Source: Gammaproteobacteria bacterium Ga0077554
Lineage (GTDB): Bacteria > Pseudomonadota > Gammaproteobacteria > Ga0077554 > Ga007554
DNA: 64,000 nt
Assembly: GCA_001464585.1 (NCBI GenBank)
Contig: LNFF01000006.1
Location: 186,001 to 250,000, forward strand
Reading direction: 5' to 3'
A program made the translations under genes and the position numbers. Position 1 is the first letter of the stretch. Each line of letters starts with the position of its first letter. The notes below the pieces were generated by a model. That model worked only from the letters and a program-made list of their open reading frames with translations. It was not told where the DNA came from and searched no databases. Below, piece after piece: positions 1 through 9,440 of this stretch.

Positions 1-1258
1 TTTCTGCCCACATGCGGTTCATCTCGCGGTTCATGGTTTCTGGCAGCGCTTCCACAATTTTTTGCAGCGCCTGTATCTCGCTATCCTCTTGCTGCAGCAA
101 CGGCAGCAGGGCAATGCAGAACATTCTGAAATTTTCCATGGCGGCCATAGGCTGGTTCATAAAAGAAAAGTGCTCTCCGCCGCCTGTCCACATTTGAAAC
201 TTCGGGTCATACGCTTCCATGAAGCCGAAAGGTCCGTAGTCCAGCGTGCGCCCGCCTAATGCGCAATTGTCGCTGTTGAAGTTTCCCTGGCAATATCCCA
301 CCCGTATCCAATGGGCAACCAGGCTAGACAGCCGCACACCAAACTCTTGCGCAACTGCTAATACTTTGTCGGTAAGCGTTGCCTCGGGATGGCAGTGTTG
401 AGCGGCGAGATCAGGGTATTCGCGTGCGAGCGTATGCAAGAAAATAGCTTCGAGCTCGGCAAGGGCTAGTGCGTGCTCTTTTTTTCTGGCGCGCCGGCCA
501 AACAACTCAAGCTGCCCGACTCGCAGGAAAGAGGGCGCGACGCGCGTGGTGATGGCGGACGGTTCGTTCACCATGCGGTCCGGGTCCTGGGTTTTGGCGT
601 TAGGCGAATACCAGGGACGCGAGATGGTTTCGCTGCGGGAGACAAACAGGCAGAGGGCGCGGGTGGTAGGCACACCCAATGCGGCCATCGCTTCCGACGC
701 AAGGAGTTCACGGATGCTGGAGCGCAGCACGGCACGGCCATCACCACCGCGACAATAAGGGGTGGTGCCGCCGCCCTTGAGCTGAAACTCCCAGCGTTGA
801 TCGTCAGACAGCAATACCTCAAGCACAGAAATGGCGCGCCCGTCCCCATAACCATTGCCGTTTTTGAAGGGGCAGTTTTGAACCATTTCTTGCCCGTAGA
901 TGCTCAGGGCATATCCGCTCGCCCAGCCGCCGGCACGAACGCGGGGTGGCTCGGCATCGGTGTTGGCGCTATTCACGGCAAGCGCGAGGTCGCCGGTGAA
1001 AAATTGCATGAAAGATTCTTCTCTCGCGATACTTTCAGGCAAGCCCAGCTCATGGAAAAAACTGCGGCTGTGAATGACGTAGCAAGGACTCGGCAGCGGT
1101 GTCGGGAGCACCTCGACATAGTGACCAGACTTGACTTGCCGTAGCGTTTTGTTGGGGGCGTGGCGTGCCTGCTCAGGATCTGCCGTGAGGGACTGCAGCA
1201 GCGAATAGTCTGCGCGCTGGAGAAAAGCTGTGAAGGAGAGTGAGGAGGAAGAGTCCAT
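1..1258 (-). CDS. selO: SelO/YdiU-family protein adenylyltransferase, N-terminal part
   Basis: The gene is open at the left edge, so about 419 N-terminal codons are visible. SelO proteins are pseudokinases that transfer AMP from ATP to Ser, Thr or Tyr of target proteins. The family signatures are present in order: FQLKGGGTTPYCRGGDGRAV around residues 160-180, followed by LRSSIRE, and later GNFNSDN plus LDYGPFGFMEAYDP near the edge, which match the nucleotide- and metal-binding region of the family. The start is the ATG at 1258; it gives the usual SelO N-terminus. The gene runs leftward out of the window, and an insertion sequence begins about 70 bp upstream of it. Whether it belongs to the core chromosome or to the accessory region cannot be told from here. 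Confidence 0.88.
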   Translation of the reverse strand, partial: MDSSSSLSFTAFLQRADYSLLQSLTADPEQARHAPNKTLRQVKSGHYVEVLPTPLPSPCYVIHSRSFFHELGLPESIAREESFMQFFTGDLALAVNSANTDAEPPRVRAGGWASGYALSIYGQEMVQNCPFKNGNGYGDGRAISVLEVLLSDDQRWEFQLKGGGTTPYCRGGDGRAVLRSSIRELLASEAMAALGVPTTRALCLFVSRSETISRPWYSPNAKTQDPDRMVNEPSAITTRVAPSFLRVGQLELFGRRARKKEHALALAELEAIFLHTLAREYPDLAAQHCHPEATLTDKVLAVAQEFGVRLSSLVAHWIRVGYCQGNFNSDNCALGGRTLDYGPFGFMEAYDPKFQMWTGGGEHFSFMNQPMAAMENFRMFCIALLPLLQQEDSEIQALQKIVEALPETMNREMNRMWAE

Positions 1259-1329
1259 TTTTTTAAGTCCGATCTTCATTACGTGGAAGAGATTTTATAC
1301 ATAGCGACATTAGTCTACTGGCACATTTT

Positions 1330-1361
1330 AAGGGGTCGGAGCCTGAGGTTTCCCCACGAAT
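1330..1361 (+). repeat. Left terminal inverted repeat of the IS
   Basis: This 32-bp sequence, starting AAGGGGTCGGAGCC, pairs with the right end at 31 of 32 positions. Confidence 0.88.
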
Positions 1362-1477
1362 AGTATTTGCAAATCATAAAGTTGACGAGTACTCTTTACG
1401 CAAAAACGAAAGCTGCATAGTCTGCATGACCTGATCTTTTTCCTTGTTAGCCACCCAGCACACAAGGAGAACCGATC

Positions 1478-2689
1478 ATGCAGACTCAAAAGATAGTATC
1501 GCGTTTGTTGCAGTGTTGTGAACCATTAATGCATGCGGCGCGCTGGCAAGCGTTACGTGATGTGGCGTTATCGGCGGTGTGTGGTCGGCCGCTGACACTC
1601 ACGGCACTCGCCTTGGGCACCGTGCGAGCCACTAGTGTGCGGCACCGGGTGAAATGCGTTGATCGGCTACTGGCCAACCGGCACCTGGACAGCGAACGTA
1701 AGGAGGTCTATGGCGCGCTGGCGCATGAGTGGCTCAGCGGATTGCCGCAGCTGTTGATCGTGGTGGACTGGTCGAGCCTCACGGCTGACATGGAATGGCA
1801 TTGGTTGCGTGCCTCCGTGGTGGTAGACGGTCGCAGTATCACGCTCTTTGAGGAAGTGCATGCGCGCCAGCACCTGACCGCCAGGCACGTGCATCGGCAC
1901 TTCGTACAGCGGATCAAAGCCTTGCTGCCAACAACGCAACGCCCGCCCATCGTCATCACCGATGCAGGCTTTCGTACGACGTGGTTTCGCCTGATGGCCG
2001 AACAGGGGTGGTACTGGATTGGCCGCACACGTAATCGCGACCTGGTGCGCCGACAAGACGGCGAATGGTTTGCTGCCAAGCAGCTCTATGCGCAGGCGAC
2101 CGACGTGGCAAACGATTTGGGAGAGTACGAAGCGGTGCGAAATCATCCCTTGACCTGCCGCTTCGCGCTGATCAAGACCAGGGCAACCGGTCGAAAGCAC
2201 ACGTACCCGAGTGGTAAGGTGAAGAGCAACTCCACGGCCAAGAAGGTCGCCCGCTGCGGCCGCGAACCCTGGCTGCTGAGTTATTCACCCGCGCTGGCCT
2301 ATCTGGGCGCTGCCACCATCGTGAAGCTCTATGCCCAGCGCATGCGCAGCGAGCAGCAATTTCGCGACACCAAGAATCTCGCGCTGGGCATGGGTCTGTC
2401 GCAATCCCGGAGTCGCGGTCAACACCGGCTACAAGCCCTGCTGTTGATCGCGCATATCGCACAATTGGCCAAGCGGCTGATCGGCGAGGCGGCCAAGGCG
2501 CAACAACTGACGCTGCAATTGATGAGCAACAACGTGAAGCACCGCAACACGCTGTCGGTGATGACGCTGGCAACACGTGTGATTGAGAGACCGGAACTAC
2601 TACGTAACATCACGGATGCATGGGCACACCTGCAGACCCTGCGACGACAGGCTACCTCGGCAATCAGTCAGGCCATGCAGGGGGGATGA
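1478..2689 (+). CDS. IS4-family transposase (IS10 subgroup)
   Basis: This 403-residue DDE transposase catalyses cut-and-paste movement of its IS. The length equals that of the IS10 transposase (402 residues). Visible matches to that subgroup are VDWSSL (first Asp), LRASVVVDGRSITLFEE, VITDAGF (second Asp), GWYWIGRTR, and the IS4 signature Y-(2)-R-(3)-E-(6)-K read as YAQRMRSEQQFRDTK near residue 290, which carries the catalytic Glu. A good SD (AAGGAG) lies 8 bases before the ATG. The stop codon TGA ends at the first base of the right inverted repeat. The frame is intact, so the element may still be active. Confidence 0.93.
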   Translation: MQTQKIVSRLLQCCEPLMHAARWQALRDVALSAVCGRPLTLTALALGTVRATSVRHRVKCVDRLLANRHLDSERKEVYGALAHEWLSGLPQLLIVVDWSSLTADMEWHWLRASVVVDGRSITLFEEVHARQHLTARHVHRHFVQRIKALLPTTQRPPIVITDAGFRTTWFRLMAEQGWYWIGRTRNRDLVRRQDGEWFAAKQLYAQATDVANDLGEYEAVRNHPLTCRFALIKTRATGRKHTYPSGKVKSNSTAKKVARCGREPWLLSYSPALAYLGAATIVKLYAQRMRSEQQFRDTKNLALGMGLSQSRSRGQHRLQALLLIAHIAQLAKRLIGEAAKAQQLTLQLMSNNVKHRNTLSVMTLATRVIERPELLRNITDAWAHLQTLRRQATSAISQAMQGG

Positions 2690-2720
2690 TTCGTGGGGAA
2701 ACCTCAGGCTCTGACCCCTT
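2689..2720 (-). repeat. Right terminal inverted repeat of the IS
   Basis: This is the inverted copy of 1330-1361 with a single mismatch. It directly overlaps the end of the transposase stop codon. Confidence 0.88.
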
Positions 2721-3230
2721 TCAATTCCCGCCTCGGGCACCGGCCAAGAATCCCGCTTTCTACGAATTCACCGAGTTCGCGTAAGCCACCACCGACCTTG
2801 ATTACCGCCTTCCGCGCGATGATCAACGGCCTCGCTCGGCCTCCTCAACGAAAACGGCTGTTGGCTGCAGACAAAAGCAGCTCTTCGCGCCCCGTTTCTG
2901 TCCAACGAAGCTAAAAAGCACGTCGAGCAACCTACTTGGCCGACCATTCTCGGCGTTTTTTGGCGTTGAGTTTACGGAAAATGGATGTGGATTCTTGGAA
3001 AAAGGCGGTTTATACTTCCTATCCTCCCGTGAACGACAAGCTGCTCTTCCTGCGGCACAAAGGCTGTTCGCGTCCCTGCGAATAAGGGCATGAAGTTCGC
3101 CGGCAATCCAGCGATCCGCGTTTCGCCAGGGATGGTGCCGCCCACCATCAATGATGAATTATGCCTAATTTTTGCGCAAACCCCCGATGAGAGCGATGGC
3201 TTCAATTCATTTGGATTATGCTGGACTTTA
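2721..3230. other. Non-coding stretch between the IS and the defence operon
   Basis: About 500 bases without a convincing gene. Short frames on both strands show no recognisable family, no good ribosome binding site and no periodic codon pattern. It is probably decayed sequence to the right of the IS. Confidence 0.5.
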
Positions 3231-3311
3231 TAGTACATTACAGTACATTTTCAGTAGTATTGAATCCTCCGTTGAGCCAATTTTGGCTGCTATGAATTAG
3301 AATAATTGGCT
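3231..3311 (+). promoter_or_regulatory. Candidate operator region of the SNF2 operon
   Basis: Just upstream of the first defence gene there are two direct copies of AGTACATT (about 3233-3250), a 14-bp palindrome AGCCAATTTTGGCT (3275-3288), and a further half-site TTGGCT (3306-3311) 15 bases before the ATG. The arrangement suggests binding of a dimeric repressor, but no regulator gene is adjacent. It is an inference from symmetry only. Confidence 0.35.
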
Positions 3312-3325
3312 GTGGATTTCAGCAA

Positions 3326-6256
3326 ATGATCACATCCTTCCATGCGAAGTACTTCGCGCATGACCTTACGCGACGGCATGGAGCCAATGATGTAGGTCGC
3401 CTATCACAATCCCTATTTGATGCCAGTGTTGATTTAAATCCTCACCAGATTGAGGCTGCTTTATTTGCATTGAAGTCACCCTTATCGAAGGGCGTCTTGC
3501 TTGCCGATGAGGTGGGCTTGGGAAAGACGATTGAGGCCGGAATTGTCCTGTGTCAATACTGGTCAGAACGCAGGCGTCGGCTGTTGGTTATCTGCCCCGC
3601 TTCATTGCGCAAGCAATGGGCATTGGAGATGGAAGAAAAATTCAATCTACCTGCTGTCGTACTGGACGCCAAAATCTGGCGAGATGCTCTCAAAAAAAGC
3701 CAATCACCTCTCGGTCAAAAAGCCATCGTTATCTTGTCGTATAACTACGCTAACAAGATGCGTGATGAACTGAAAGCCATTTCCTGGGATTTGGTGGTCA
3801 TCGACGAGGCGCACAAACTTCGCAACGCCTACCGGGAAAGTAACAAGATAGGCCAAGGAATACGCTGGGCAACTGAAGACTGCCGTAAGCTGTTGCTGAC
3901 AGCGACACCGCTGCAAAACTCACTGCTGGAGTTGTATGGCCTTTCCACGCTGATCGACGAACATCTGTTTGGTGACGTAAATGCCTTCCGCAGTCAGTAT
4001 GTCTCAGCGGGGGGTGACTTGGAGGGTTTGCGGCAACGTTTATCAGGATTTTGTCGGCGCACCTTGCGCAATCAGGTCACGGAATATATCCGCTATACCG
4101 AACGGCGTGCCATTACCCGACCTTTTCGCCCTACCGATGATGAGCACCAACTCTATGAGGCCGTGAGCGCATTTTTGCTGCGCCCGAATAGCTATGCCAT
4201 TCCGCATCGCCAGCGGCATCTCACAGAACTGATTCTGCGCAAACTACTGGCGTCCTCTTCGCTGGCGATTGCCGGGACGCTTGAGACCATGAAGGTTAGG
4301 CTGGAAGCCTTGCGCGATGAAAAAATACAAGACGACCCTGAGTTCGCTGAACAACTGATTGCCGAGGAAGACATCGAGGAAGACTTGCTCGATGAAATAC
4401 TGGAGATTGATCCACCCGATGAGGATGAAAAGGCACTCCAGACTACTATTGACCGCAAGCAGCTAAAAGAAGAAATTGAATTGTTGGCGCATTTGGCCAA
4501 ATGGGCGCGCAACATCGGCACCGACACTAAAACCCGCAGCCTGTTGAGCGCCCTGGAAATCGGTTTTCAGCAAATGGCCACAACAGGCGCGCAACGCAAG
4601 GCGCTTATCTTCACCGAATCACGCCGCACCCAGGCTTACCTTAATGAGTATCTGCAAGCCAACGGCTATGCGGGTCAGGTGGTTCAATTTAGCGGCACCA
4701 ACAACAGCCCGGAAGCCACTGCCATTTATGAAAGCTGGCTAACTGCTAACCAAAGCACAGGCCGTATTGCAGGCTCCAGAGACATTGACATACGCACCGC
4801 ACTGATTGAGCACTTCCGCGACCAAGCCAGCATCATGATTGCCACCGAAGCGGCTGCTGAAGGCGTCAATATCCAATTCTGTTCGCTGGTCATCAACTAC
4901 GACCTGCCTTGGAATCCCCAACGTGTAGAACAACGAATAGGTCGCTGCCACCGCTATGGGCAACAGCATGACGTGGTGGTAATAAACTTCCTCAATGAAC
5001 GCAACGAAGCCGACCGTCGCGTACTGGAACTGCTGACCGAAAAATTCAACTTGTTCAACGGTGTTTTTGGCGCATCCGATGACGTGTTGGGTAGTATTGA
5101 ATCTGGCGTGGATTTTGAAAAGCGCATCCTGTCCATTTACCAGCAATGCCGCACCCCCACAGAAATTGATGTTGCCTTCAAAACACTGCAAGCGGAAATG
5201 GACGAACGCATCCAAGCACGCATGACCGACACCCGCAAAATGCTGCTCGAAAACTTTGACGAAGATGTGCATGAGCGACTGCGCATCCAGTTGAGCGACG
5301 CAAAAGCCCAGCTTGATCGCTTCAGTAAACGCTTCTGGTCGCTCACTCACTACATGCTGCATGAACGAGCGCAATTCGACGATGCCGCACTGGCCTTTGA
5401 TCTCGCCAAGCCGCCTACACCGGAAATTGCCGTAGGGCGCTATCACCTCATATCCAAATCAACACCAAGCTCAAATAGACCACACACAACAAAAAACGCC
5501 GAAGCCGGAGATACAGCTCAAGAGGCGCGGGCAGAATACGGCGCATTTCTCTATCGCCTCTCACACCCGCTAGGCGAATTTGTCATCAATCATGCCAAAT
5601 CGCTGGACACGCCACCCGCACGCATCGTATTCAATGTCAGTCAACACCCCACACGCCTGCATCTGATAGAGGCACTGCGCGGCAAGCACGGGTATCTAAC
5701 CCTGAACGCGCTTGCGATTGAAAGCTACGAACGCGAAGAGCACCTGCTTTTCTCCGCCATTGATGACCAAGGGCAACCCTTGGAGCAAGAAACCTGTGAA
5801 AAGCTGTTTAACTGCATCGCAGAAAATGCAGGTTCGGCCAACATACCCGATACGATTACCCAAAGGCTCGCTGCTGAGGCACAACGACACACCAAAGCGA
5901 CCATCAGCCAATCTTTGGAAGCCAACAACCAGCACTTCAATGAAGCACGCGAAAAGCTGGAAAAGTGGGCGGATGACCTGGTGCTGGCTGCCGAAAAGGC
6001 ACTGAAAGACACCAAGGAACAAATCAAAATCTTTCAGCGCCAAGCCAGGCTCGCCACCAATCTCGACGAACAGCATGAAATTCAGCAAAAGATACAAAAG
6101 CTGGAAAAACAGCAGCGACGCCAGCGGCAAGAGATTTTTCAGGTCGAAGACAGCATCATCGAAAAGCGCGACACCCTGATCGATGCGCTGGAACGTCGCC
6201 TCACCCAGAAAACTGAATCAGAACGGCTATTCACCATTGAGTGGGCGGTTATTTAA
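3326..6256 (+). CDS. SNF2-family helicase/translocase of an R-M-like operon
   Basis: A 976-residue cytoplasmic superfamily 2 ATPase. Visible motifs: a Q-like LNPHQIEAA, motif I DEVGLGKT (about residue 63), motif II DEAH (about 160), motif III LTATPLQN, and motifs V-VI ATEAAAEGVN and QRIGRCHRYGQ (about 510-550). A long charged, probably coiled-coil C-terminus (about 870-960) follows. SNF2 proteins translocate on duplex DNA. Here the gene opens a four-gene operon with a methyltransferase, a YhcG nuclease and a Res-like protein, so it probably serves DNA restriction. The ATG at 3326 has only a weak ribosome binding site. The methyltransferase gene starts 31 bases after its stop. Confidence 0.86.
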   Translation: MITSFHAKYFAHDLTRRHGANDVGRLSQSLFDASVDLNPHQIEAALFALKSPLSKGVLLADEVGLGKTIEAGIVLCQYWSERRRRLLVICPASLRKQWALEMEEKFNLPAVVLDAKIWRDALKKSQSPLGQKAIVILSYNYANKMRDELKAISWDLVVIDEAHKLRNAYRESNKIGQGIRWATEDCRKLLLTATPLQNSLLELYGLSTLIDEHLFGDVNAFRSQYVSAGGDLEGLRQRLSGFCRRTLRNQVTEYIRYTERRAITRPFRPTDDEHQLYEAVSAFLLRPNSYAIPHRQRHLTELILRKLLASSSLAIAGTLETMKVRLEALRDEKIQDDPEFAEQLIAEEDIEEDLLDEILEIDPPDEDEKALQTTIDRKQLKEEIELLAHLAKWARNIGTDTKTRSLLSALEIGFQQMATTGAQRKALIFTESRRTQAYLNEYLQANGYAGQVVQFSGTNNSPEATAIYESWLTANQSTGRIAGSRDIDIRTALIEHFRDQASIMIATEAAAEGVNIQFCSLVINYDLPWNPQRVEQRIGRCHRYGQQHDVVVINFLNERNEADRRVLELLTEKFNLFNGVFGASDDVLGSIESGVDFEKRILSIYQQCRTPTEIDVAFKTLQAEMDERIQARMTDTRKMLLENFDEDVHERLRIQLSDAKAQLDRFSKRFWSLTHYMLHERAQFDDAALAFDLAKPPTPEIAVGRYHLISKSTPSSNRPHTTKNAEAGDTAQEARAEYGAFLYRLSHPLGEFVINHAKSLDTPPARIVFNVSQHPTRLHLIEALRGKHGYLTLNALAIESYEREEHLLFSAIDDQGQPLEQETCEKLFNCIAENAGSANIPDTITQRLAAEAQRHTKATISQSLEANNQHFNEAREKLEKWADDLVLAAEKALKDTKEQIKIFQRQARLATNLDEQHEIQQKIQKLEKQQRRQRQEIFQVEDSIIEKRDTLIDALERRLTQKTESERLFTIEWAVI

Positions 6257-6287
6257 TGAACCCAATAACACTTATCCGAGATACCCC

Positions 6288-9200
6288 ATGAGCAAATACG
6301 ACGACCTCGTTAAAAAACTAAAAGAAATATTCCAGATTGACCGACCCGAACTGGATTTTGGTGTCTATCGCATCCTCAATGTCCGCTCCGGCGAAATCAA
6401 TGACTATCTGGAAAATCGCCTCAAAGCCAAAGTAGGTGAAAGCCTGGCAGCTTTCGGCGCGGCCAATGTGGAAGGTGTGCACAAGGAACTGAAAGAGAAA
6501 GAAGCGCACTACCGCGCCGATGGCATTGATCCCGATACCGTGCCCAAGGTGCGTGAGCTAAGGCAAAAACTGGCTGAATATGGCGTTGGCACATCCGAGC
6601 AAGAAAACGCCGTGTTCACGCATCTGCTTACTTTCTTTTCGCGCTACTACGACAGCGGCGACTTCATCAGCCAGCGGCGCTACAAGGGCGACACCTATGC
6701 CATCCCCTATGCCGGTGAAGAGGTGGTGCTGCACTGGGCGAACAAAGACCAGTATTACACCAAAAGCGGCGAAAACTTTTCCAACTACGGATTCAAGCTG
6801 GATGATGGGCGCAGTGTGCGTTTCCGTTTGGTCACCGCAGACACGGCCAAGGACAACCGCAAGGACAACGACAAGGAACGCCGTTTTGTCCTGATCGAGC
6901 CGCACACCCGCACCCTCACCGATGATGAAGGTGACGAATACGAAGAAACACTGCTACCCGTGGCGGAAGAACCGGGTACAAATGGGAGCGAACTCGTGCT
7001 GCGCTTTGAATACAAAGCCATGCCCAAAGGCAGCAAGAAGGAGGCGCTGGTACTCGATGCGGTAAAGAGGGTGCTTGATGATGCCAACGTCAAAGCCCGC
7101 TGGCTGGACTTGAGCAAGCGCGAACCCACCGAGAAAAACCCGCAACGCACGCTGCTGGAAAAATGCCTGACCAGCTACACTACCGAGAACACGGAGGACT
7201 ACTTCATCCACAAAAACTTGGGCGGCTTTTTACGCCGTGAACTGGACTTCTACATCAAGAACGAAGTCATGCACCTCGATGATGTGCAGAATGCCGAAAA
7301 ATTTGCCGACATCGAAAAAAACTTGCGCCTGATTCAAACCCTGCGTGCCATCGCGCTGGATTTGATTACCTTCCTGGCGCAACTGGAAGACTTCCAGAAA
7401 AAACTCTGGCTGAAAAAGAAATTTGTTGTCGCAACACACTACTGCATCACCCTCGACCGTGTGCCGGAAAGCCTTTATCCCGCCATTGCCGCCAATCCAC
7501 AGCAATGGGAACAGTGGGACAAACTGGGGATGCTGGATGGCAACAAATCCGACTTGTTCAACCAAGCTAAAGTGGGCAGTGTCGAATACCTGAAGGCGCA
7601 TCCTTTCCTGATGGCGGACACTGCGCTGTTTGATGCGGAATTCAAATACGCCCTGCTGGCAGCGGTGGACAATCTGGATGAAAGCCTCGATGGGCTGCTG
7701 ATACATGGGGACAATTTTCAGGCGCTGAATCTGATACAGGAACGCTATCGGGAAGCAATTGATGTGATTTACATTGACCCTCCGTACAACACAAATGCAT
7801 CAGCCATTTTGTATAAGAATGGCTTCAAGGACTCTTCTTGGCTCTCGTTGATTGAGAATCGTCTAGCAAGAGCTAGATCGCTACTTGTATCAAATGCAGT
7901 TACTTGTGTCGCGATTGATGACACTGAATTTCCAAAATTAAAGATGCTGTTAGAAGAGATACTTGGGGCTGTTCTAGGTGTTGCTACAGTTAGAAGTAAC
8001 CCTGCAGGAAGATCAACACCTAAGGGGTTTGCTGAGGCGCATGAATACGCAATATTTGTGGCCAATGACGAGCAATCTTCAGTCGGGCGACTTCCACGAA
8101 ACGAGCGCCAGATTGCAAGGTATTCCGAAGAAGATAGTATCGGCCAATTTGAGTGGGTGAATTTTCGCAAACACGGTGGTGTTGAAGCAACAAGAGCCGC
8201 ACGCCCGAAAATGTTTTACCCAATCTTTGCGAAAGATGGAAAGGTTCGTTTACCCAAGATTGAATGGGACACGACAACAAACTCTTGGATACTTCTGGAG
8301 TCACCATTAGACGGTGAAGAAGTTATTTGGCCTGTGGCTGATTCAGGTAACGAGCTACGGTGGAAATGGGGAGCTGAGTCATTTTTGGACGATATAGCGC
8401 ATTTTATTTCTCGGCCTGATCAATCGGGGAAAGCTGGTGTCTACATGAAGTCCAGAATGTCTTCCGATGGGATGCTTCCTGTTACATGGTGGGATAGCAA
8501 ACTATATTCAGCGACAGAGTATGGTACGAATCTTCTTACCAAGTTATTTGGAAAAATAGCAGACTTTTCGTTTCCGAAAGCGCTACAGCTTGTTGTTGAT
8601 TCTCTCAGAGCATCCAATTTAAATAAGGACGGTTTGGTTCTGGATTTCTTTGCTGGCTCTGGTACTACTGCGCACGCAGTTATAAAGCTTAATCGGGGTG
8701 ATGGGGGAAAAAGAAAGAGCATCCTGGTTGAACAGGGTCAATACTTTGACACAGTGACCAAGCCCAGAATACAGAAGGTTGTTTATTCTGCCGATTGGAA
8801 AGATGGCCGTGCGACCGCACCGCAGACGGGCATATCTCACGCCTTCAAAGTCGTCAAAATCGAAAGCTACGAAGACACCCTAAACAATCTGCAACTACGC
8901 CGTAACCAAGCGCAGCAAAGCCTACTCGACACCCTACCGCAATCCGTCAAAGAAGATTACCTGCTGCGCTATCTGCTGGACATCGAAAGCCGTGGCTCGC
9001 TGCTGTCGGTGGAACAGTTCAACAAACCGTTTGATTGCAAGCTGAAAGTGGCGGTGGATTCGGCGGGCGCATATCAAGAGCGCACCATTGACCTGGTGGA
9101 AACCTTCAACTACCTGATCGGCCTGCGTGTGAAGCATATCGACATGCAGCGGGATAAAGGCTATGTGTGGGTTTCAGGCTGGCTGCCAACGGGTGAAAAA

Positions 9201-9440
9201 ACACTGGTGTTGTGGCGCGACGTGGAGCAGGTGGATTACGAAACCTTGAACCGCCTGTGCGACAAGCTCGCCATCAATCCGGCGGACAGTGAATTCGAGA
9301 TCGTCTATATCAACGGCGACCACAACATCCTGTCTGTATTCACCAGCACCGAAGCCGAAGGGGGCATTACCAAGACACTCAAAATCCGCCAGATCGAGCC
9401 GGAGTTCCTTAGCCGCATGTTTGCGGTGGAGGGCGTGTAA
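6288..9440 (+). CDS. Site-specific DNA methyltransferase, type III Mod-like
   Basis: A 1050-residue predicted adenine-N6 DNA methyltransferase. Motif IV is DPPYNT (about residue 497) and the SAM-binding motif I is DFFAGSGTT (about 787). Motif IV before motif I is the beta-class order typical of type III Mod subunits; the roughly 240 residues between them would hold the target recognition domain. The long N-terminal half (1-450) has no motif I recognise and may contact the partner proteins. An in-frame ATG exists at 6183, but it lies inside the SNF2 gene; the ATG at 6288 gives a normal N-terminus (MSKYDDLVKK). The stop overlaps the next start as TAATG. The central part is more AT-rich than both ends. 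Confidence 0.87.
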   Translation: MSKYDDLVKKLKEIFQIDRPELDFGVYRILNVRSGEINDYLENRLKAKVGESLAAFGAANVEGVHKELKEKEAHYRADGIDPDTVPKVRELRQKLAEYGVGTSEQENAVFTHLLTFFSRYYDSGDFISQRRYKGDTYAIPYAGEEVVLHWANKDQYYTKSGENFSNYGFKLDDGRSVRFRLVTADTAKDNRKDNDKERRFVLIEPHTRTLTDDEGDEYEETLLPVAEEPGTNGSELVLRFEYKAMPKGSKKEALVLDAVKRVLDDANVKARWLDLSKREPTEKNPQRTLLEKCLTSYTTENTEDYFIHKNLGGFLRRELDFYIKNEVMHLDDVQNAEKFADIEKNLRLIQTLRAIALDLITFLAQLEDFQKKLWLKKKFVVATHYCITLDRVPESLYPAIAANPQQWEQWDKLGMLDGNKSDLFNQAKVGSVEYLKAHPFLMADTALFDAEFKYALLAAVDNLDESLDGLLIHGDNFQALNLIQERYREAIDVIYIDPPYNTNASAILYKNGFKDSSWLSLIENRLARARSLLVSNAVTCVAIDDTEFPKLKMLLEEILGAVLGVATVRSNPAGRSTPKGFAEAHEYAIFVANDEQSSVGRLPRNERQIARYSEEDSIGQFEWVNFRKHGGVEATRAARPKMFYPIFAKDGKVRLPKIEWDTTTNSWILLESPLDGEEVIWPVADSGNELRWKWGAESFLDDIAHFISRPDQSGKAGVYMKSRMSSDGMLPVTWWDSKLYSATEYGTNLLTKLFGKIADFSFPKALQLVVDSLRASNLNKDGLVLDFFAGSGTTAHAVIKLNRGDGGKRKSILVEQGQYFDTVTKPRIQKVVYSADWKDGRATAPQTGISHAFKVVKIESYEDTLNNLQLRRNQAQQSLLDTLPQSVKEDYLLRYLLDIESRGSLLSVEQFNKPFDCKLKVAVDSAGAYQERTIDLVETFNYLIGLRVKHIDMQRDKGYVWVSGWLPTGEKTLVLWRDVEQVDYETLNRLCDKLAINPADSEFEIVYINGDHNILSVFTSTEAEGGITKTLKIRQIEPEFLSRMFAVEGV

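Larger units (their letters stand above)
1330..2720 (+). mobile_element. IS4-family (IS10-subgroup) insertion sequence
   Basis: A 1.39-kb unit is bounded by 32-bp inverted repeats (1330-1361 and 2689-2720) that differ at one position and begin AAGGGGTC. It holds a single transposase gene. IS10-like elements normally make a 9-bp target duplication. The bases just outside the two ends (ending cacatttt on the left, starting tcaattcc on the right) do not match, so the two flanks may have been joined by recombination between copies rather than by one simple insertion. Confidence 0.88.

Noticed and set aside
473-1144. A 223-codon plus-strand frame at the left edge
   Set aside because: The minus strand encodes clear SelO motifs here, so this is a shadow.
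1318-1332. A tRNA-end-like ggcacattttaa just left of the IS, similar to the att flank ggcaccattttaa
   Set aside because: Only a dozen bases with an indel, no T-arm sequence nearby; not enough for a second att site.
4739-5446. A 235-codon minus-strand frame within the SNF2 gene
   Set aside because: Antisense to conserved motifs V-VI of the helicase; no ribosome binding site.
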